Assembly: GCA_000727475.1 (NCBI GenBank)
Contig: KL647296.1
Location: forward strand, 124,001 to 188,000
Reading direction: 5' to 3'
DNA from: Sarcocystis neurona
Taxonomy: Eukaryota > Apicomplexa > Conoidasida > Eucoccidiorida > Sarcocystidae
Length of the DNA stretch: 64,000 bases
The notes below the pieces were generated by a model. The model ran no database searches. It was not told where the DNA came from and saw only the letters and a program-made list of their open reading frames with translations. This document shows positions 46,213 to 59,400 of the stretch, in pieces. The stretch's first letter is position 1; every line of letters begins with the position of its first letter. The position numbers and the translations under genes are program-made.

Positions 46213-48960
46213 CTGCTCAAGGTGGACACGTGCACACATGTGTACAACCTGTATACGTGATACACATATATATTTATACATATATATATATATATATACA
46301 TATATTGCGTAGGTGCGTGTGGTGTAACTGCTTGCGTATGCACGAACGCTGCGACACGTGCGTACGTTTTGTACGACAGGTTTATGTTTATATATTCTTC
46401 TATGTATGCGGGCACCTGTATGCACGCGAGTAAATACATATACCTACATGTAATGTGTACGCATAGAGATGTCCACGACGATGTTAAACATACGCAAACG
46501 AGAGCGACGTTGTCCGCAGCATTCTATAGAGTCGTACGTGTCTGCACAGACATGTTTAAACGAGTGTGAGCGACGGCTGGCTGCAGAGAGACCTAAAATT
46601 ACACGTCTGCATTTCTATCATCACACGTAACTATGTATATATAGTAGTGTGTATATGCCTGTGTGTCAATATGTGTACAGGCATATGTGTGTGTGTGTGT
46701 GCGTATGTATGTGGTTTAATATTTGCGTCAGGTGTATGTCCACGTAAATCCTCGTTTGTCCACAAGATTTTTCCTCTTTCCTTGTTGAGCAAGGCGTGAC
46801 TGACACGCAGCAGGCGTAGAGGCTAGTCGTCGGCATTCCGTCCTCCCGCTTGTTCACAGACGCTGCGGGAACGAAACACCAGCAAGACTGGCAGCCGCAG
46901 TGCAACCCAAGCGATCGAGGAATCATTCGTGAATTTCGTGGGCACGTAACGGCCAGTAGCAAGCAAAGCCTGCAGGTGCCTGGACAGCAGCTGCTGCTGC
47001 AGCAGCAGCCAGAGAAAATCTACGTTTGCCGTGTGCAGAGACAACAGCAGCTGCTGCAAGCCGTGCGTTTGTCCGAGCAGTAGCACGAGCAGCAGCCACG
47101 CCACTAGCGTCATCTTCTGCGTGAGGACCGGCAACGGCAGCCACAAACGCAGACTCGGTAAATAGCACCGCAAAAAATTTCCCCAGTGTGATTTGAACAT
47201 CGGCGCCAACACAACACGTTGCACCGTGTCATCTGTGACGCCGTCCACTTTTATATACGTGAAGACGCTTGTTTCTCCTGTGCAGTTGTATGTGCGCTTT
47301 TATCCACTTGCCCAAACACGTGCATTGACGTATTTAGGTATGTGTCAGTGCGTCGGTGTGTGTAGATCTACACCTACGCTTGTATGCAGGAAACACACAC
47401 GTCGGCTTGCGTATATCTACACCAGTGTCTGTGGGTCTGCAGCAACTGGCACGTGCTATTCAAGTATGAAGCAGTAGACACGTGATCGGGGACAGCGTGT
47501 GTCTGCACACACGTGTGGCGGCAGAAATGCCGCTAGCGGCACTAGTGTTGTGTTCGCGACCGGGTAGTTCCGCTCTGACGGTGTTATGCATAGCCGTGAA
47601 GAAATTCTGTAGATACGTGTGTGTGCGTGGCGATACAGACGCTGGAGAAATGCTGTGACACCTTCACGGAAAGAGTGAATCCACTCTTCATAATTGAAGG
47701 ACCTGTACTCGTCCACGTATATACATGCACATATATGTGGTGGTCAATGGCAAAGCAAGTGCGCATTCTTCGCCTTGGAGAGAAAAGAAGTGGAAAGGAG
47801 TAATACACGTATATGCGCAGGTGAGGCGTATATACACGTACGCCGAAAGATGCAGAGACACGCACTACCTCGATGTAAATCCACACCTATATACACATAT
47901 ATATACATACAGGAGTACAAATACGCATTATATATATATATATGTGTATGTTCATTTACTTGAGTATACAGGTGCGCCATTTAAACAGCTAGATACTGCT
48001 GTGTGGACACCAGCACATAGTACGTCGTTACATATAAATATGTCCCTATATATATATATGCAGAGGCTTATATCAGTGTACAGGTGCATCACCTATACCT
48101 GTCCAGACTTGCACATATATACACTATATACATATGTGTATACACACAGGTGCGCCACTCAGGCATCTTATGCGTCTTGATTGACGTTTTGAAGGATTTT
48201 CTGATTGAAAGAGAAGGCACGCTGCAGCCGTTCAAGCAGCAGCAAGCGATACCGCCCCCCGTTTTCTCTCTCTGTTTCTCTCTTTCTGCGTTTCCACATC
48301 TATACATATGCGAGTGATGTACGGATGTGACAAACATATATACATGTGTGTGGCCCTTCATATTAACGAACAGGCACAAGTGTATCTACTAGGCCTGTAT
48401 ATACATATATATAGGTGTGTCTCGTTTCAGAGAGTATGTAGGTAATGTGATGTGAGACACGTCTGTAGAACTTGCTGTCTCCGTCTCCCTGACAGCTTGA
48501 GCTGTGTCGAGAAACGTCGATCGTATTTTTGAGAAAAGAGGCAAAGAAACAAACAGATGGAGAGCAACACACTCACACATACACAGGGACACGCAGGCGT
48601 CTGTGCTCAACTAGTGAACGAGTCGTTCATAGATATATATATATATATGTAGCTACTTCTCTGCGTGCGGGACGAGAGGTTTTCTTCGGGTTACGAGGAG
48701 AGAAACTGCGTAAAGGTGGCCAGAGCAGGAACAATCAAGCAGCACGGCTACCGCTCTGCTGCTGCTGCTGCCCCAGCATGCGCATCGCTGCTTCTTGCTG
48801 CTGCTTGTACGTCACTTCCTGAGGCGCTGCTGTTGCGATGCCAAATTTCCACCGCATCGTCGTCGTTGCCGTTGTTGCCGTTGCAGCTACTCTTGCAGCT
48901 GTTGCTGCTACTGTCGCTGCTGCTGTTGCTCGTAACGCAGCCCCTGCTGCTGCTCGTGGT
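46213..48960. other. Repeat-rich stretch with ambiguous coding potential
   Basis: TA/TG microsatellites (46260-46310, 46650-46710, 47920-47945, 48635-48650) separate two GC-rich islands. Around 46860-47165 and 48750-48960 all readings are open because of GCA/CAG-type triplets, so strand and frame cannot be decided by eye. Confidence 0.45.
46860..47083 (+). CDS. Possible Gln-rich exon, strand ambiguous
   Basis: A pyrimidine tract and acceptor (TTGTTCACAG) precede 46860. The plus frame runs AAGTKHQQDWQPQCNPSDRG and on through Gln/Leu-rich sequence to a TAG at 47083; a donor-like GTAACG at 46946 could end it earlier. The minus strand also carries open frames here, one starting MTLVAWLLLVLLLG like a signal peptide, another Ala-rich. 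No family match. Confidence 0.15.
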
Positions 48961-49174
48961 TCAGCCCGCCTGCTGCAGCAACTGCGACTGCTTTTGTCGG
49001 TGCACCCCCCCTTGTAGTTGCTGCTGCTGCTGCTCGTGCAGCTGCCACTGCAGCTTCGCAGCTACTGCGACGAATTCGTACAGCAGCGTCTGCTGTGACG
49101 AAGCTCCATATTCTCCTGCTGCTGCTGTTGCAAATTCACACAAATAGTTTTTATGTCCTTCCCGTAGCCAGTTG
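48961..49174 (-). CDS. Candidate Gln-rich exon downstream of the NEK gene
   Basis: An acceptor (GTGAATCAG) precedes 49174 and the frame runs NWLREGHKNYLCEF, an Ala-rich piece, LLYEFVAVAAKLQWQLHE, and poly-Gln to a TGA at 48961. Composition and CAG sense match the tail of the NEK gene that ends 230 bases upstream on the same strand. It may be a further 3' exon of that gene, an exon of a separate gene, or untranslated repeat. Confidence 0.27.
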
Positions 49175-49405
49175 CTGATTCACCAAACCAGCATCACTGG
49201 TGCCGCTGCTATCCCTGGTACTCCCTCCTCCTCGCAGGTGCTACAGCTGCTGCTGCTCCTGCTGCATGCCAGTCCAGCGGCTGTTTCTTCTTTCTCCACA
49301 GATTTAGGATTGCCGTGACGGCTGACCCGCCACTGTCGCCGCTGCCGGCGCTGCATCTCCTTATGTGTAAGCTGGTGCAGCTGGTTCTTCTTTTCCTGAG
49401 ACGTT

Positions 49406-52400
49406 TCACTTGTGTTGCTGTTGTTGGGGCAGCAACTGCGGCAGTGCCTGCTGCTGCTTCCTATTCGTAGAGGCAGACACTTCTGCTGCTGCCTGCCAGT
49501 CAGACAGGAAGGCACCAGTAGAATACGCGGAGGGGGGTCGAGTAGACGCTTCGTGACTTACGGAACTGAAGGAAGCAATGCTGCGAGTCTCTGCGGCAGC
49601 AGCGGTACCGGAGACAGCAACACTTGAAACGGCAGAGAACGAAGCAGCAGAAGAAAGGCGAGCCTTAGGAGAAGCACCAGCAGATATAGTAGCAGCAGAG
49701 ACGGCAGTGCCGCGGGGTGAATGTGGAGCGGAGGCGGTGATGCGAGAGCTGTTGTTTGTCCAAAATATTGGCTCTGCGTTGCTTCGTTCGTATTCTCTAC
49801 TGCTTCTGTTTCTCCCGCTGACGTTTCTGTAGTGCTCCACACCAGTGCTGAAAAGTGTCTGCTGCTGCTCGAGCTGCTGCTGCTGCTCTTGCAACTGTTG
49901 TTGAAGAAGCGCAGCAGCAGCTGCCTTTCGCGGCAGTGTCGCAGTCTGAAGAGGAGCAGCAACTGGCTTCGTAGACTGCAGCCACTCGCCGCCGCTGACA
50001 CCGCTGCTGCTGCTGCTGCAGCTGCAGGCGCTCTCTTGCTGCTGCAGAGGGTTGCCACAGAAGCGTTCGCTTCGAGGTACAGCAGCAGCAGCGTGCGATA
50101 GCGCGGCAGCAGCGTAGCAAGCAGAAGCAGCTCCACATGCTGCCGGAGGACGAGAAGCAGATAAAATCGTTTCTGAAGCAGCCGCCCTAGCAACAGCAGG
50201 GAACGCAGGGTCAACCTGCGTAGCAGGAATCTTAGTGCCGCCGTTGCTGCTGCCTGCTGCTACTGCTGCGACGTACGTATGAGAAAATCGAGGACGCAGT
50301 GCCTCTGGTGCTGCTGCCCTTCTGCCAGTCGCCAGGCTACGACTTCCTCCTGCTGCTGCTTCCTCCGCTCTTCCTGCAGCCCTGTCCCATGCCGGTCGGG
50401 TTTTTGCTGCCGCTGCTGTGGAATCGCTACATGCTCCGCCGTTGACAATCGACGTGCTGCTACTGCTGCTGCTTCGCTTGGCGACGGAGGCCGCACCAAG
50501 GTGTGGCAGCAGCAGAAAAGCTTCCTCCGGATTTTTTTCCTCCAGCTGTTGCTGCTGGTGCAATGTTTCCGCCTGCTGCTGCAGTCGCCGCTGCGTGGGC
50601 TGGTGGGCCTGAAGGCCTGTTGCTAAGCCAGAGGATCTCCCCGTTGATACTAGAGGAGTGCTGATTCCGCTGCTGCTGTTGCAGCTGCTTCGGCTGCTAT
50701 TGCTGATGCAGTTGGTATTGCTGGTGCGACTGCTGCTGCCTTGACACTGCGAGGCGAGACCGCTGCTGCTGCGCGGTTCGCCTGCAATTCTGGTGCTGCT
50801 GCCAGTAGCATTGCTGCTGCAGGAATGGAAAGCTGCTCCCTTCGACTGGTTAGCGTACGGGAAAACGGAAACCGCGCTTTGTCGCTGCTGCTGCGGCTGC
50901 CTTAGAAGCTCCTGCTGCGGTGGCTGCACGTGCTGCAGCCGGAAGGCGAACGAAGTGCCGCTGCTGCCCCGCTCCATCTCCGCCGGAGATACATACCCAT
51001 AGGCGCTTCTAAGTTGTTGCCTTTGCTGCTGCTGCTGTCCATCTGACATGGAGGATCCGTCACGACTGAACCAGTTGCTGGTGCTGCTGGGCTCAGTCGG
51101 CAGGCAGCTCCTGTGTGTCGTCGCCCTGCCTTCCTCCTTCTCCCCCTCTGCTTCTGCTCTGCTTGCTGCCGCTACGCCCGCTGCTGCTGCTGCTCTCTCT
51201 GTTGCTGCTTGATTCGCTGCAGCTGTATCAGACTTGTCCTGGCAGTAATAGCCTCCGGAGGCCTGCTGCACGTATTCTGTCCCCAACAGCTGCAGGGCAG
51301 CTAAATTCTTCGCATTGCTACTGAGAAGAGGACGTGACGAAGTAGCTGAGGGATTGCGTAGGCAGTGGTGCTCTCCCCTGCCTTCGTCGCGTGGTTTCTG
51401 CTGACCCTGCTGCTGAAGCCGTTGCTGCTGCGGGGTGTGCGCGGTCTGCGGAATATTATTCAAGTAAGTAGCTACTGCTGCAGTAGCTACTGCTGCAGCG
51501 CCTCGTCCTGTTTCTCCTCGTGTTGCTGTGGCTGCTGCAGTTGCTGAATCCCTCCCTACGGTTGCTGCATTCGCTGGGAAGTTGTCTGCTGCAGGTCCTG
51601 GAGCTGATGCTGGTCTTGCTACAACCCTCTCTTCTGCTGTTGCTGTTGCGATCGTGTCTACTGGCGGTGTTGCTGCTGCTTCTCTCCTTGCTCCTTTTAC
51701 CCTTCCTCTACTGCTGCTGCTACGACTACGTTCTTGCTGTAGCCAGGATGCCTCCTGCTGCGACACGGTTGCTATTTCTCCGCGCTGCAACTGGCCCACC
51801 CGCACATACTGCTGTGGCTGCAGCACCTTCTCTCGCTGCTTCCGCTGAAGCAGCAGCTCGCCTTCCTCCGGTTGCTGTTGCTGCTGCTTGAAGAAAGACG
51901 AGAGGCTGGACACGTCGCTGGGAGGGCGCGCCAGCTGCTGCGGTCGCAACTGATAGAGGCAGCCAACTGCTTCGTTCTTGGCAGAAGCAGCAGCCCCAGC
52001 ATCAGAACTATCAAAGACAGTTAAGGACGAGGGAGCAGGAGATGAAAAACAGGCAGTAGCGGCAGCAGCAGGAGGACAGGGCATAGAAGAGAAAGAAGCA
52101 GAAGTCGGCAACCAGGTTGTTGTATGTGACACATCAGCCGCTGCGCTGTCGTGGTGCTGCTGCTGCTGCAAATGATGGAAGGCTGCTGCCCTTCCGCTTC
52201 CTTGTCCCTCGGCTCGCGCTGCCGCCTCTGCGCCCCTGCCGCTGCTGCTGCTTGCCCTGCCCCTGCCGCCTCTGCTGCTGTTGTCGCTGCTGTTGCTGCT
52301 GCTGTTCGTCCTGCGGCGCGGCGGCGAAGAGCAGGCGACAGGAGGCAGAAGCAGCGGCGCCTGTTGCAGCGATGACGCAGCATCAGCAGCTGGTAGATAA

Positions 52401-55400
52401 TACGCAGTCGCAGCAGCATCGCCGGGGAAATTTGCCACTGTTGCTGCTATTCCTGCCGGTGCAGATGGTCCCGCTCCTGCTGTTACTCGTCCCGCTCCTG
52501 TAGCTCTTTCGCTTGTTATTCCTGCTCTTGCTGCTGCTGTCGTTTTGGCAGGACCAACAGACGATAGTGCTGCAGCTTCTGCTCCAGCAGCAGCTGCTCT
52601 CTCTGCTGCTTCTTCTCCTTCGTGTGGGTCTGCGGCTGCCGCGGAGGGCGAATAGAACAAGCGTGGAGGCAGCAGCGTCGGGAGTTCAGCTGCTGCATTA
52701 GGAGAAGCAGCAGCACGTGTTGATGAATCCGTTTGCTGTTGCTGTCTGCTGCTGCTTCTTTTCTCGTAGTTGCTGTGGCTGCTCAGAGTAACAAGTTTCC
52801 GAAGACACTCCGCAGCTGTTTCTCTCTCCTGCTCGCCTTTCTGCCTTCCCTCTCGTGGCAGCATACTTCCTTCCCCCTGGCTCGTCTGTGGCTGTCGCTG
52901 CGTTTCTTGCTGCTGCTGTTGGTGATGGAACAGGAAGGAGCAACGTGGAGAGAAGAAAAACTTCTCCGCGGCGTCTGCCGTCGCTGTAGTGCCCACGGAA
53001 GACAGGCGGTTGTTATTATTGTTGCAGCTGCTGCTGCTGCAGGTGCTCTTTGTGTGGCTGCTGCTGCAGCAGCTGCTGCTGTGCTTGTAATAACTGCTGC
53101 TGCAGCTGTTGCCGCAGTAGCTATTGCTGCTGTTGCTGTTGCTGCTGCAGCTGTTGCTGCTGGTGCTGTTGCTGTTGATGCTGCTGCCTCCAGGAACTCG
53201 GAGCGCAGAGACGCAAAACCGATGGCGACGCTCTGTGGCCGTAAATGAAGAAGAAGCAGCAGCTGCCACAGCAGCAACAGGGCTGTGCCTTGCTGCAACC
53301 ATAGCCCCGGTCGACTCCTTGTTGGCGTCGTCTGCTGCGGCGCAGTCATCAACTTCTGCTGCCCCTGCTGCTGCCATCTCCTGCACTCCCGCAACACCTT
53401 GCTGCTGCTGCTCCTCTTCTGCAGCGGTATCATAGCCCTGTCGCTGCCGCTGCAGCTCCCTACGACGCAGACGCAGCACCAGCTGAGACAACTTTTGCTG
53501 CTTCTCATGCTGTTGCTGCTGCTCCTGTCGCTGCTCCTTCTTCGCCTCCAGCTGTCTGTACAGCCGGAGATCCCCTGCGCTTTCAACAAAACCACCTCCC
53601 GGTGCAGCAGCTGCTGCTTCTCGTACTGCTTCTCCTTTCCCTGTTGCTGGCAATGGCACTGGTACTCTTCCTCCTCTGCTTGGTGCTGCGGTTTCTGTTG
53701 CGCCGCTGCTGCCCGGCCACTCAGCTCGAGCGCCACTGGCGGCCGTACCCAACCCGAAAGCAACAGGAGCAACAGCAGCAGCCGGAGCAACAGCAGCAGC
53801 AGGAGCAACAACGGCAGTAGAAGCAACAGGAGCAGCAGTAGTAGGAGCAGCAGGCATCTCAATAGCATCTACAAACGAAGTATCATCTTCCTCAGAATCA
53901 GGGTGAGGAGCAGCAGCTGCACTTCCTTCTCTCCCCTTCCGGTGGATGCCGTGGCTCCTGTACGAGGAAGGAGCAGCAGACGCTGCTATTGCTGGGTCTG
54001 GCAGAGACTGCAGCACCGGAGGAGACCACCCAGAGCCATACGCACCGTCTCGCATTCCTGCTGTTGCTGCCGTTCTTGTACGTAGCCGACTTGCTGCTGC
54101 TTTCGGTGCGTCTGCTGCTTCCGCGGGCACCGTTGCTGCTGCGGTTCTTGCAGGAAGTTTCGCCGCTGCCACAGCTGCTGCTGCTTTCTCTACAGCGTGG
54201 TGCTCTTTCGTTGCTACTGCAGCTGCTCCTGCATATGCCTCTGAGGCGACTGCAGGAAAAAACGAAGCGTAGCAGTCATCAGCTGACGCAGTCGTACCGT
54301 GTACAGTTTCCTCCTGGCTGCGTCTCTTGCAATATATGGGAGGTTCGCCTTCTGCACCTGCTGCTGGTCCTGCCTCTGCTGCTGCTGCTGTTCTTGTGTT
54401 CGTTGCCGCTGTTCCTGCCGCTGCAGCGTCTCGTGGCGCTGCTGCAGGCGGCCCACTCCAGTGCTGCTGCTGCTGCAGCGCGTGTACCACCCCCGCAGAA
54501 AAATCACCTACGCAAGACTCAAAAGTCGTGCGTTGCTGCTGCGGATGCTGCCGCCTCTCGTCGCATGCGTACTTCACGTCTTCTTTTCTCGCCTCCAGCT
54601 GTTGCTGCTCTTCGTCTTCCTCCTGCTGCCACGGCTGCTGTTCGCTCCAGTGCTGCTGTTGCTGCTGCTCGTCCAGTCCTTCCTGCCTCATGGACTGCTG
54701 CTGATGCTGGACAGGATGCTCCTGCTGCAGCAGCTTCCTTCTCTCTCTCTTCTTTTCCTGTTCCTCCTGTAGCGTGACATACTCCTGCTGCACCAGTTGC
54801 TGCTGTTGAAAAAAATGTGGCTGCTGCTGCTGCAGACTCACCCAAGCGGGCGCAGAAAGACGTTGGTGTCGACGGCTCCTTTCCCCTCTGTTTTCCCCCC
54901 ACGCCGAGAGGCACTGCTGCTGCTGTTGCCTCTCCTTCTCTCTCGTGCGCGGACTGTTGCTGCTGCAGCTGCGTCTCTCGGTCTGTTGCTCTCGCTCGTA
55001 GTTGCCGCTTGGAGCAGCAGCAATGCCAGCAGGAGGTGACCTCGTGTGCTGTGGCATCTCCAGAACAGCAGCACTAGGAGGTTCTCTCCTTGTTGCAGCA
55101 GCAACAGCAGCGCGTGACGTGCTGGCCGCGCACGAGAGCATTTGCTGAAATGAAAGGTGGCCTCGGCTTTCTGCTGTCTGCTGCGGCTGCTGCTGTTGCC
55201 AGGGATGCTGCCGCTCCTCCTCTGTCTCCTCTCCGCCCGACCCTTTCTGTTGCTGCTGCTCGTCTTCCCGCGCGTGCTCCTGCTTCTTCCTCTCCCAAGG
55301 CTGCTGGTGCTGCTGAAATGATGCTGGCGCGCAAGGGACGCCAGCTGCTGCTGCTGCGACCGGCCGCTCGTCCGCTGTTCTATACTGAAGCAGCTGCTTC

Positions 55401-56400
55401 TGCTGCAGCACCTTCTCTGGTGCTTCTCTTCCCTGACTCTTCTGTGACGTTGCGACTACTCTCCCTGCTGTGGTCGCTGCTGCAGCTATTTCCCCCTGTG
55501 TTATTCCGGTGTCTGCCACTACGGTTTCGTATGCACATAGCCACCTCTTTCCCGCATCAGTAGCGCACCGAAGAGCAGCAGCTGCAGCAGCGGAAGAGGA
55601 AGAAGAAGCAGTGGGCAAAGCAGCAGCAGGAGCGGGAACTGCTGCTGCTGTGGCGACAGGAAGAACAGGAGTTGCAGCAGTAAGCTGATGAGGTACGCCT
55701 GCAATTAAGGGAGTTATGTGGCTCGCAGCGGCGGCGGAAGAAACTGCAGAAGAAGCAACAACAGCAGCAGACAAAGGAAAGGCACCAGGTCCAACAGCTG
55801 CAGCAGATGCAAGAGCAGCAGCAGCCGGAGGAGTAGCAGAGGCAGGAGACGCAGCAGAAGGCAGTGGGAGACGTCCTCGGCCTCCGAAGTCGTGCAGAGA
55901 GGAAAGCGGCGGCACAGCCGCGTGCGGAGCTCTCGATGAAGCAGCAGCAGAGGCAGAAGGCGGCAGAAATGCGTAGGAAGAGGTGGTCGCAGTGACGCGC
56001 TTTACGGCAGCGGCAGACTGCCGAGCAGAGCCTCCCCTCACTAACACAGAGGCAGAAGAGGCAGACGCAGAAGAAGGAAAAGCAGAAGCAACTTTAAGAG
56101 AAGGAGGGTGAACACTTCTCTCGGGTGCGGCGTGAGCTTGCTGGTAGCTACGTACAACACTGCTGCTGCTGTGGACACTTCCTGTCTGTTCAAAATGAGC
56201 TGCTGTTGCTGCTGAAATTCCTGCTGTGGCGACGAGTCCTTGCCAGTCCGGTGCTGCTACTCTTTCTCTTCCTCCTTCTGCTGCCGGTGCTCTTGCAACC
56301 GCCTGTGTCGCTGCTGCGTAGCCGTTTTCTTGGCCGCAGAAGGACGCAACGGGTCCAGGGCTGGTGGTATTGGGGTGCTGCTGCGGTGGCGCACCATCAG
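49406..56400 (-). repeat. Coding CAG/GCA/AGC triplet runs (homopolymeric amino-acid repeats)
   Basis: The last NEK exon is built of many short CAG, GCA and AGC runs, seen as CTG/TGC/GCT on the plus strand. They are read without a stop as Gln, Ala and Ser according to frame, broken by mixed stretches rich in Arg, Glu, Pro and Thr. Because the triplets are open in all frames, the opposite strand also shows long Leu/Cys-rich frames that are not genes. Confidence 0.9.
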
Positions 56401-59400
56401 CAGGAGTTACTGAGACAAAAGCAGCGCGAAGTGCACTGCTGCTGCTGTTGTGGCTGCTCCTGCTGCTGCTGTTGTTGCTGCGGTTGCCGGCGGTCGCAGC
56501 GCTGCTGCAGTTACTGCTGCTACTGCTGTCTGCGTCTGTCTGGGGAGAGTAGGCGGCACGTGGGCTGCTGCAGCGAGACGCACGTGTCTCTCTCCTACAC
56601 ACGTCTGCAACAGCAGCGGTAGCGCCAGCAGCAGCAGGGGCGTAGGAAGCAGAGGCGGCGGTGGCAGCGGGAAGAGAAGAAGGCGGAACAGCAGCGGCGA
56701 ACCTTGCAGTCGCAGTTGCGGGAGGAGAAGGAAAAGGCGAAGGAGCCCCAGCAACGCCAGGAAGACCAGTGGGGTGGTGGGCTGTTGCGGTGTACGAACA
56801 GCTGCGAAAGAAGGAGTAGCCGAGACACTGCAGCGCAGACGGCCTATTGTGGGGATTCGGGTGCAGCAGGGCAGCAAGCAAATTATTAAGAGCCGGAGAA
56901 AACCTGCGAGCAAAAAAGAGAAGGACCGACCAAACCGTCGCGCGCCGGACTTTCCGAGGGACTCCTCCGTACACAGCTTCTTGTATACAGAGGCAGCAAT
57001 TACATATCCACAGAGTCTCTATGTACGCATGCGTACACCGTCCTTCGTCAAACATACTTCCCTTGAAACATGCGTCTACACAACTTCTACGCCTGCTCGT
57101 GCGTGTGTTGCTCTCCCTCTCTCGCGTGTACATATATATATATACACGTTTGTGTTAATATAGGTAGAAAGAAAGACAGGTGGAGATACGTACATAGATG
57201 GTTGTTTGCCGGGAGAACATACGAGAGACACACCTACCTGGGAACACGTGGTGGTACGGACGTGCTGAAGGCAACAGCCGGAAGTTTCCTGCGCTGCTGC
57301 GACAAGTTATATATGTGTGCGTTTGTAGTGCTGACACAGGCAGATAAACCCCCATGGGAGACGAAGGCATAGGACAAAAGTGACTCTCAAAAAGGGCGAA
57401 AAGCTTCTTCGGGCAGGGAGAAAACTTCGCGCACGGATGACACCGCCAAACAAACTCGGAAGTCGCTCGCTTTCAAAGGGAAGTACACCTCTCTACTGTA
57501 CTCCTTCATACACACCTACACTCCTGCACACACATATATATGAACAAAGAAATATTTGTATATATCTACTTGTGAAGCGCATGTATATGCAGAAGTAGAT
57601 GTATACGTCGACGTGTCCCTGTGTATGTATATACAGGGAGGCATATTCGTAGATATATAGTGATAGGTATACACACACGCAAAATCATGCGTGAAGAGGT
57701 ACACCACACGTATATATTCTCTCTCTCTCTCTATATATATATATCATATACAGATACGTGTGTATATGTATATAATTGTCCACACGAGTATCCTGGCGAA
57801 ACACATGCATATGTACTCCACGTTCATGTCAGGGGTTCTACACATTACCGCCAACTTCAGTATATACGCATATTCACGTACACGTATATGTGTACGTAGA
57901 GAGAATATCTACAGATATTCTCGACACATACACGTGTGCAGATATATAGAGATTATGAACACTTATTTATATGTGTAGAGACGCGTGCAGATATGTAGAC
58001 GTGTGCGTGCGTATATTTGGGGTGAGTGTAGGTATATATACGTATCGCTACAGAGCAGGCCACATTCTGAAGGTGTGCCCCTGTGTATCTCCCTCTCTCT
58101 GCATACACCTGCCAGCCTCTCTGTGTATACCCACACGTAATGTCCGCAGGCAAGGACGTCTTCCCCTCTCTAGTAAAGTGCATACATCGATACACATATG
58201 CGTGTCCTGTTCCTTTGGCTCTGTAGTAGATGTCCACGGACATCCACGCTGATATATGCGTAAGCATATAGGTAGACGACCTCTGACGCAGGCCTCGCTG
58301 CCGCTGTCTCTCAAAAAATATAAGCCACGTGTGTGTGTGCAAGTTTTACGCAGTACACACTGATTGATACGTATTTGGGGTACTGTGGAACTTGCGACGC
58401 TCTCTCTGCAAGTCCGCGCTCAGGCACATGAACCCAGAGACGTAGAGGCACAAAGAGAAAAAGAAACACAGAAAAGTCTCACTTTTTGAGAGGGAGCGCA
58501 GGTCCATTTTTGACGCACTGTTTGAGCTGCTTCATGGTGCGGGCAGCAGCAAACGGCGTAAATCCCTTGCACATCTCAAAGACGAGACAGCCAAGGGCCC
58601 ACATGTCACTCTTCATGTTGTACGTTTTCTCGCCTTCCTGCAGCAGCTCGGGAGCCCAGTAGTATGGCGTCCCGACACACGAGTGCGCCATGGACTGAAA
58701 GTTGAGGTGTCGTGACAGCCCAAAGTCCCCGAGTTTCACTACGCACGACATGCTGCTGCTGTTCCTGCTCCTGCTGCTGCTCCCGAAGGTCCCGCTCTTC
58801 TCCCTCCCAGACGCGTTCGTGCCGCTGCTGCTGCCACCAGACTCTGCGCAGGACGAGAGGAAGACGTTGCAGGGCTTCAAGTCGCGGTGCAGCACCCGGC
58901 GACGCTCCAGTCCTGCGGCAGTAGCAAACGCAGGAACAGCAGCAGCAGCATCAGCGGTGGGGGGGCACACACACCTACACACACGGCCACACTGCCATGC
59001 GGAGAGAAGAAGGGAGAGAGAAATGTGACGGACGCGGCGGCGCGTGGCAGGACCCGCGCAGAGAAGAAAAAGAAGAGGAAAGGCAGAAGGGAAGGAAGGA
59101 CCGCTGCAGCAGCAACAGCAGCAGCAGAGACGAAACCTCAGCAGCTGGCGCACACCACGTGCGCGCGCAGGCGCAACAGGGAAGCGTCCGTAGCAAAAAA
59201 ATTAACTGCAGCAGCAACAGAAGACACGACGGTGCGCATCTATTTGTCTGCGCTTCCCTGTGAATATACTTGTGTAAACGCGTCCACACCACAGGTACAG
59301 AGTGTGACTTTGTATACGTGTATATATGGAGGTTACATACGCCCGCGTCACCACCTAACATGTACTTGCTACACGTAAAAAGATACACAGATATATACGC

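Noticed and set aside
51520..54777. Long plus-strand frames rich in Leu, Cys and Ala opposite the kinase tail
   Set aside because: They are complements of CAG-sense triplets in the NEK exon, which is itself tied to a certain kinase domain by splice phase.
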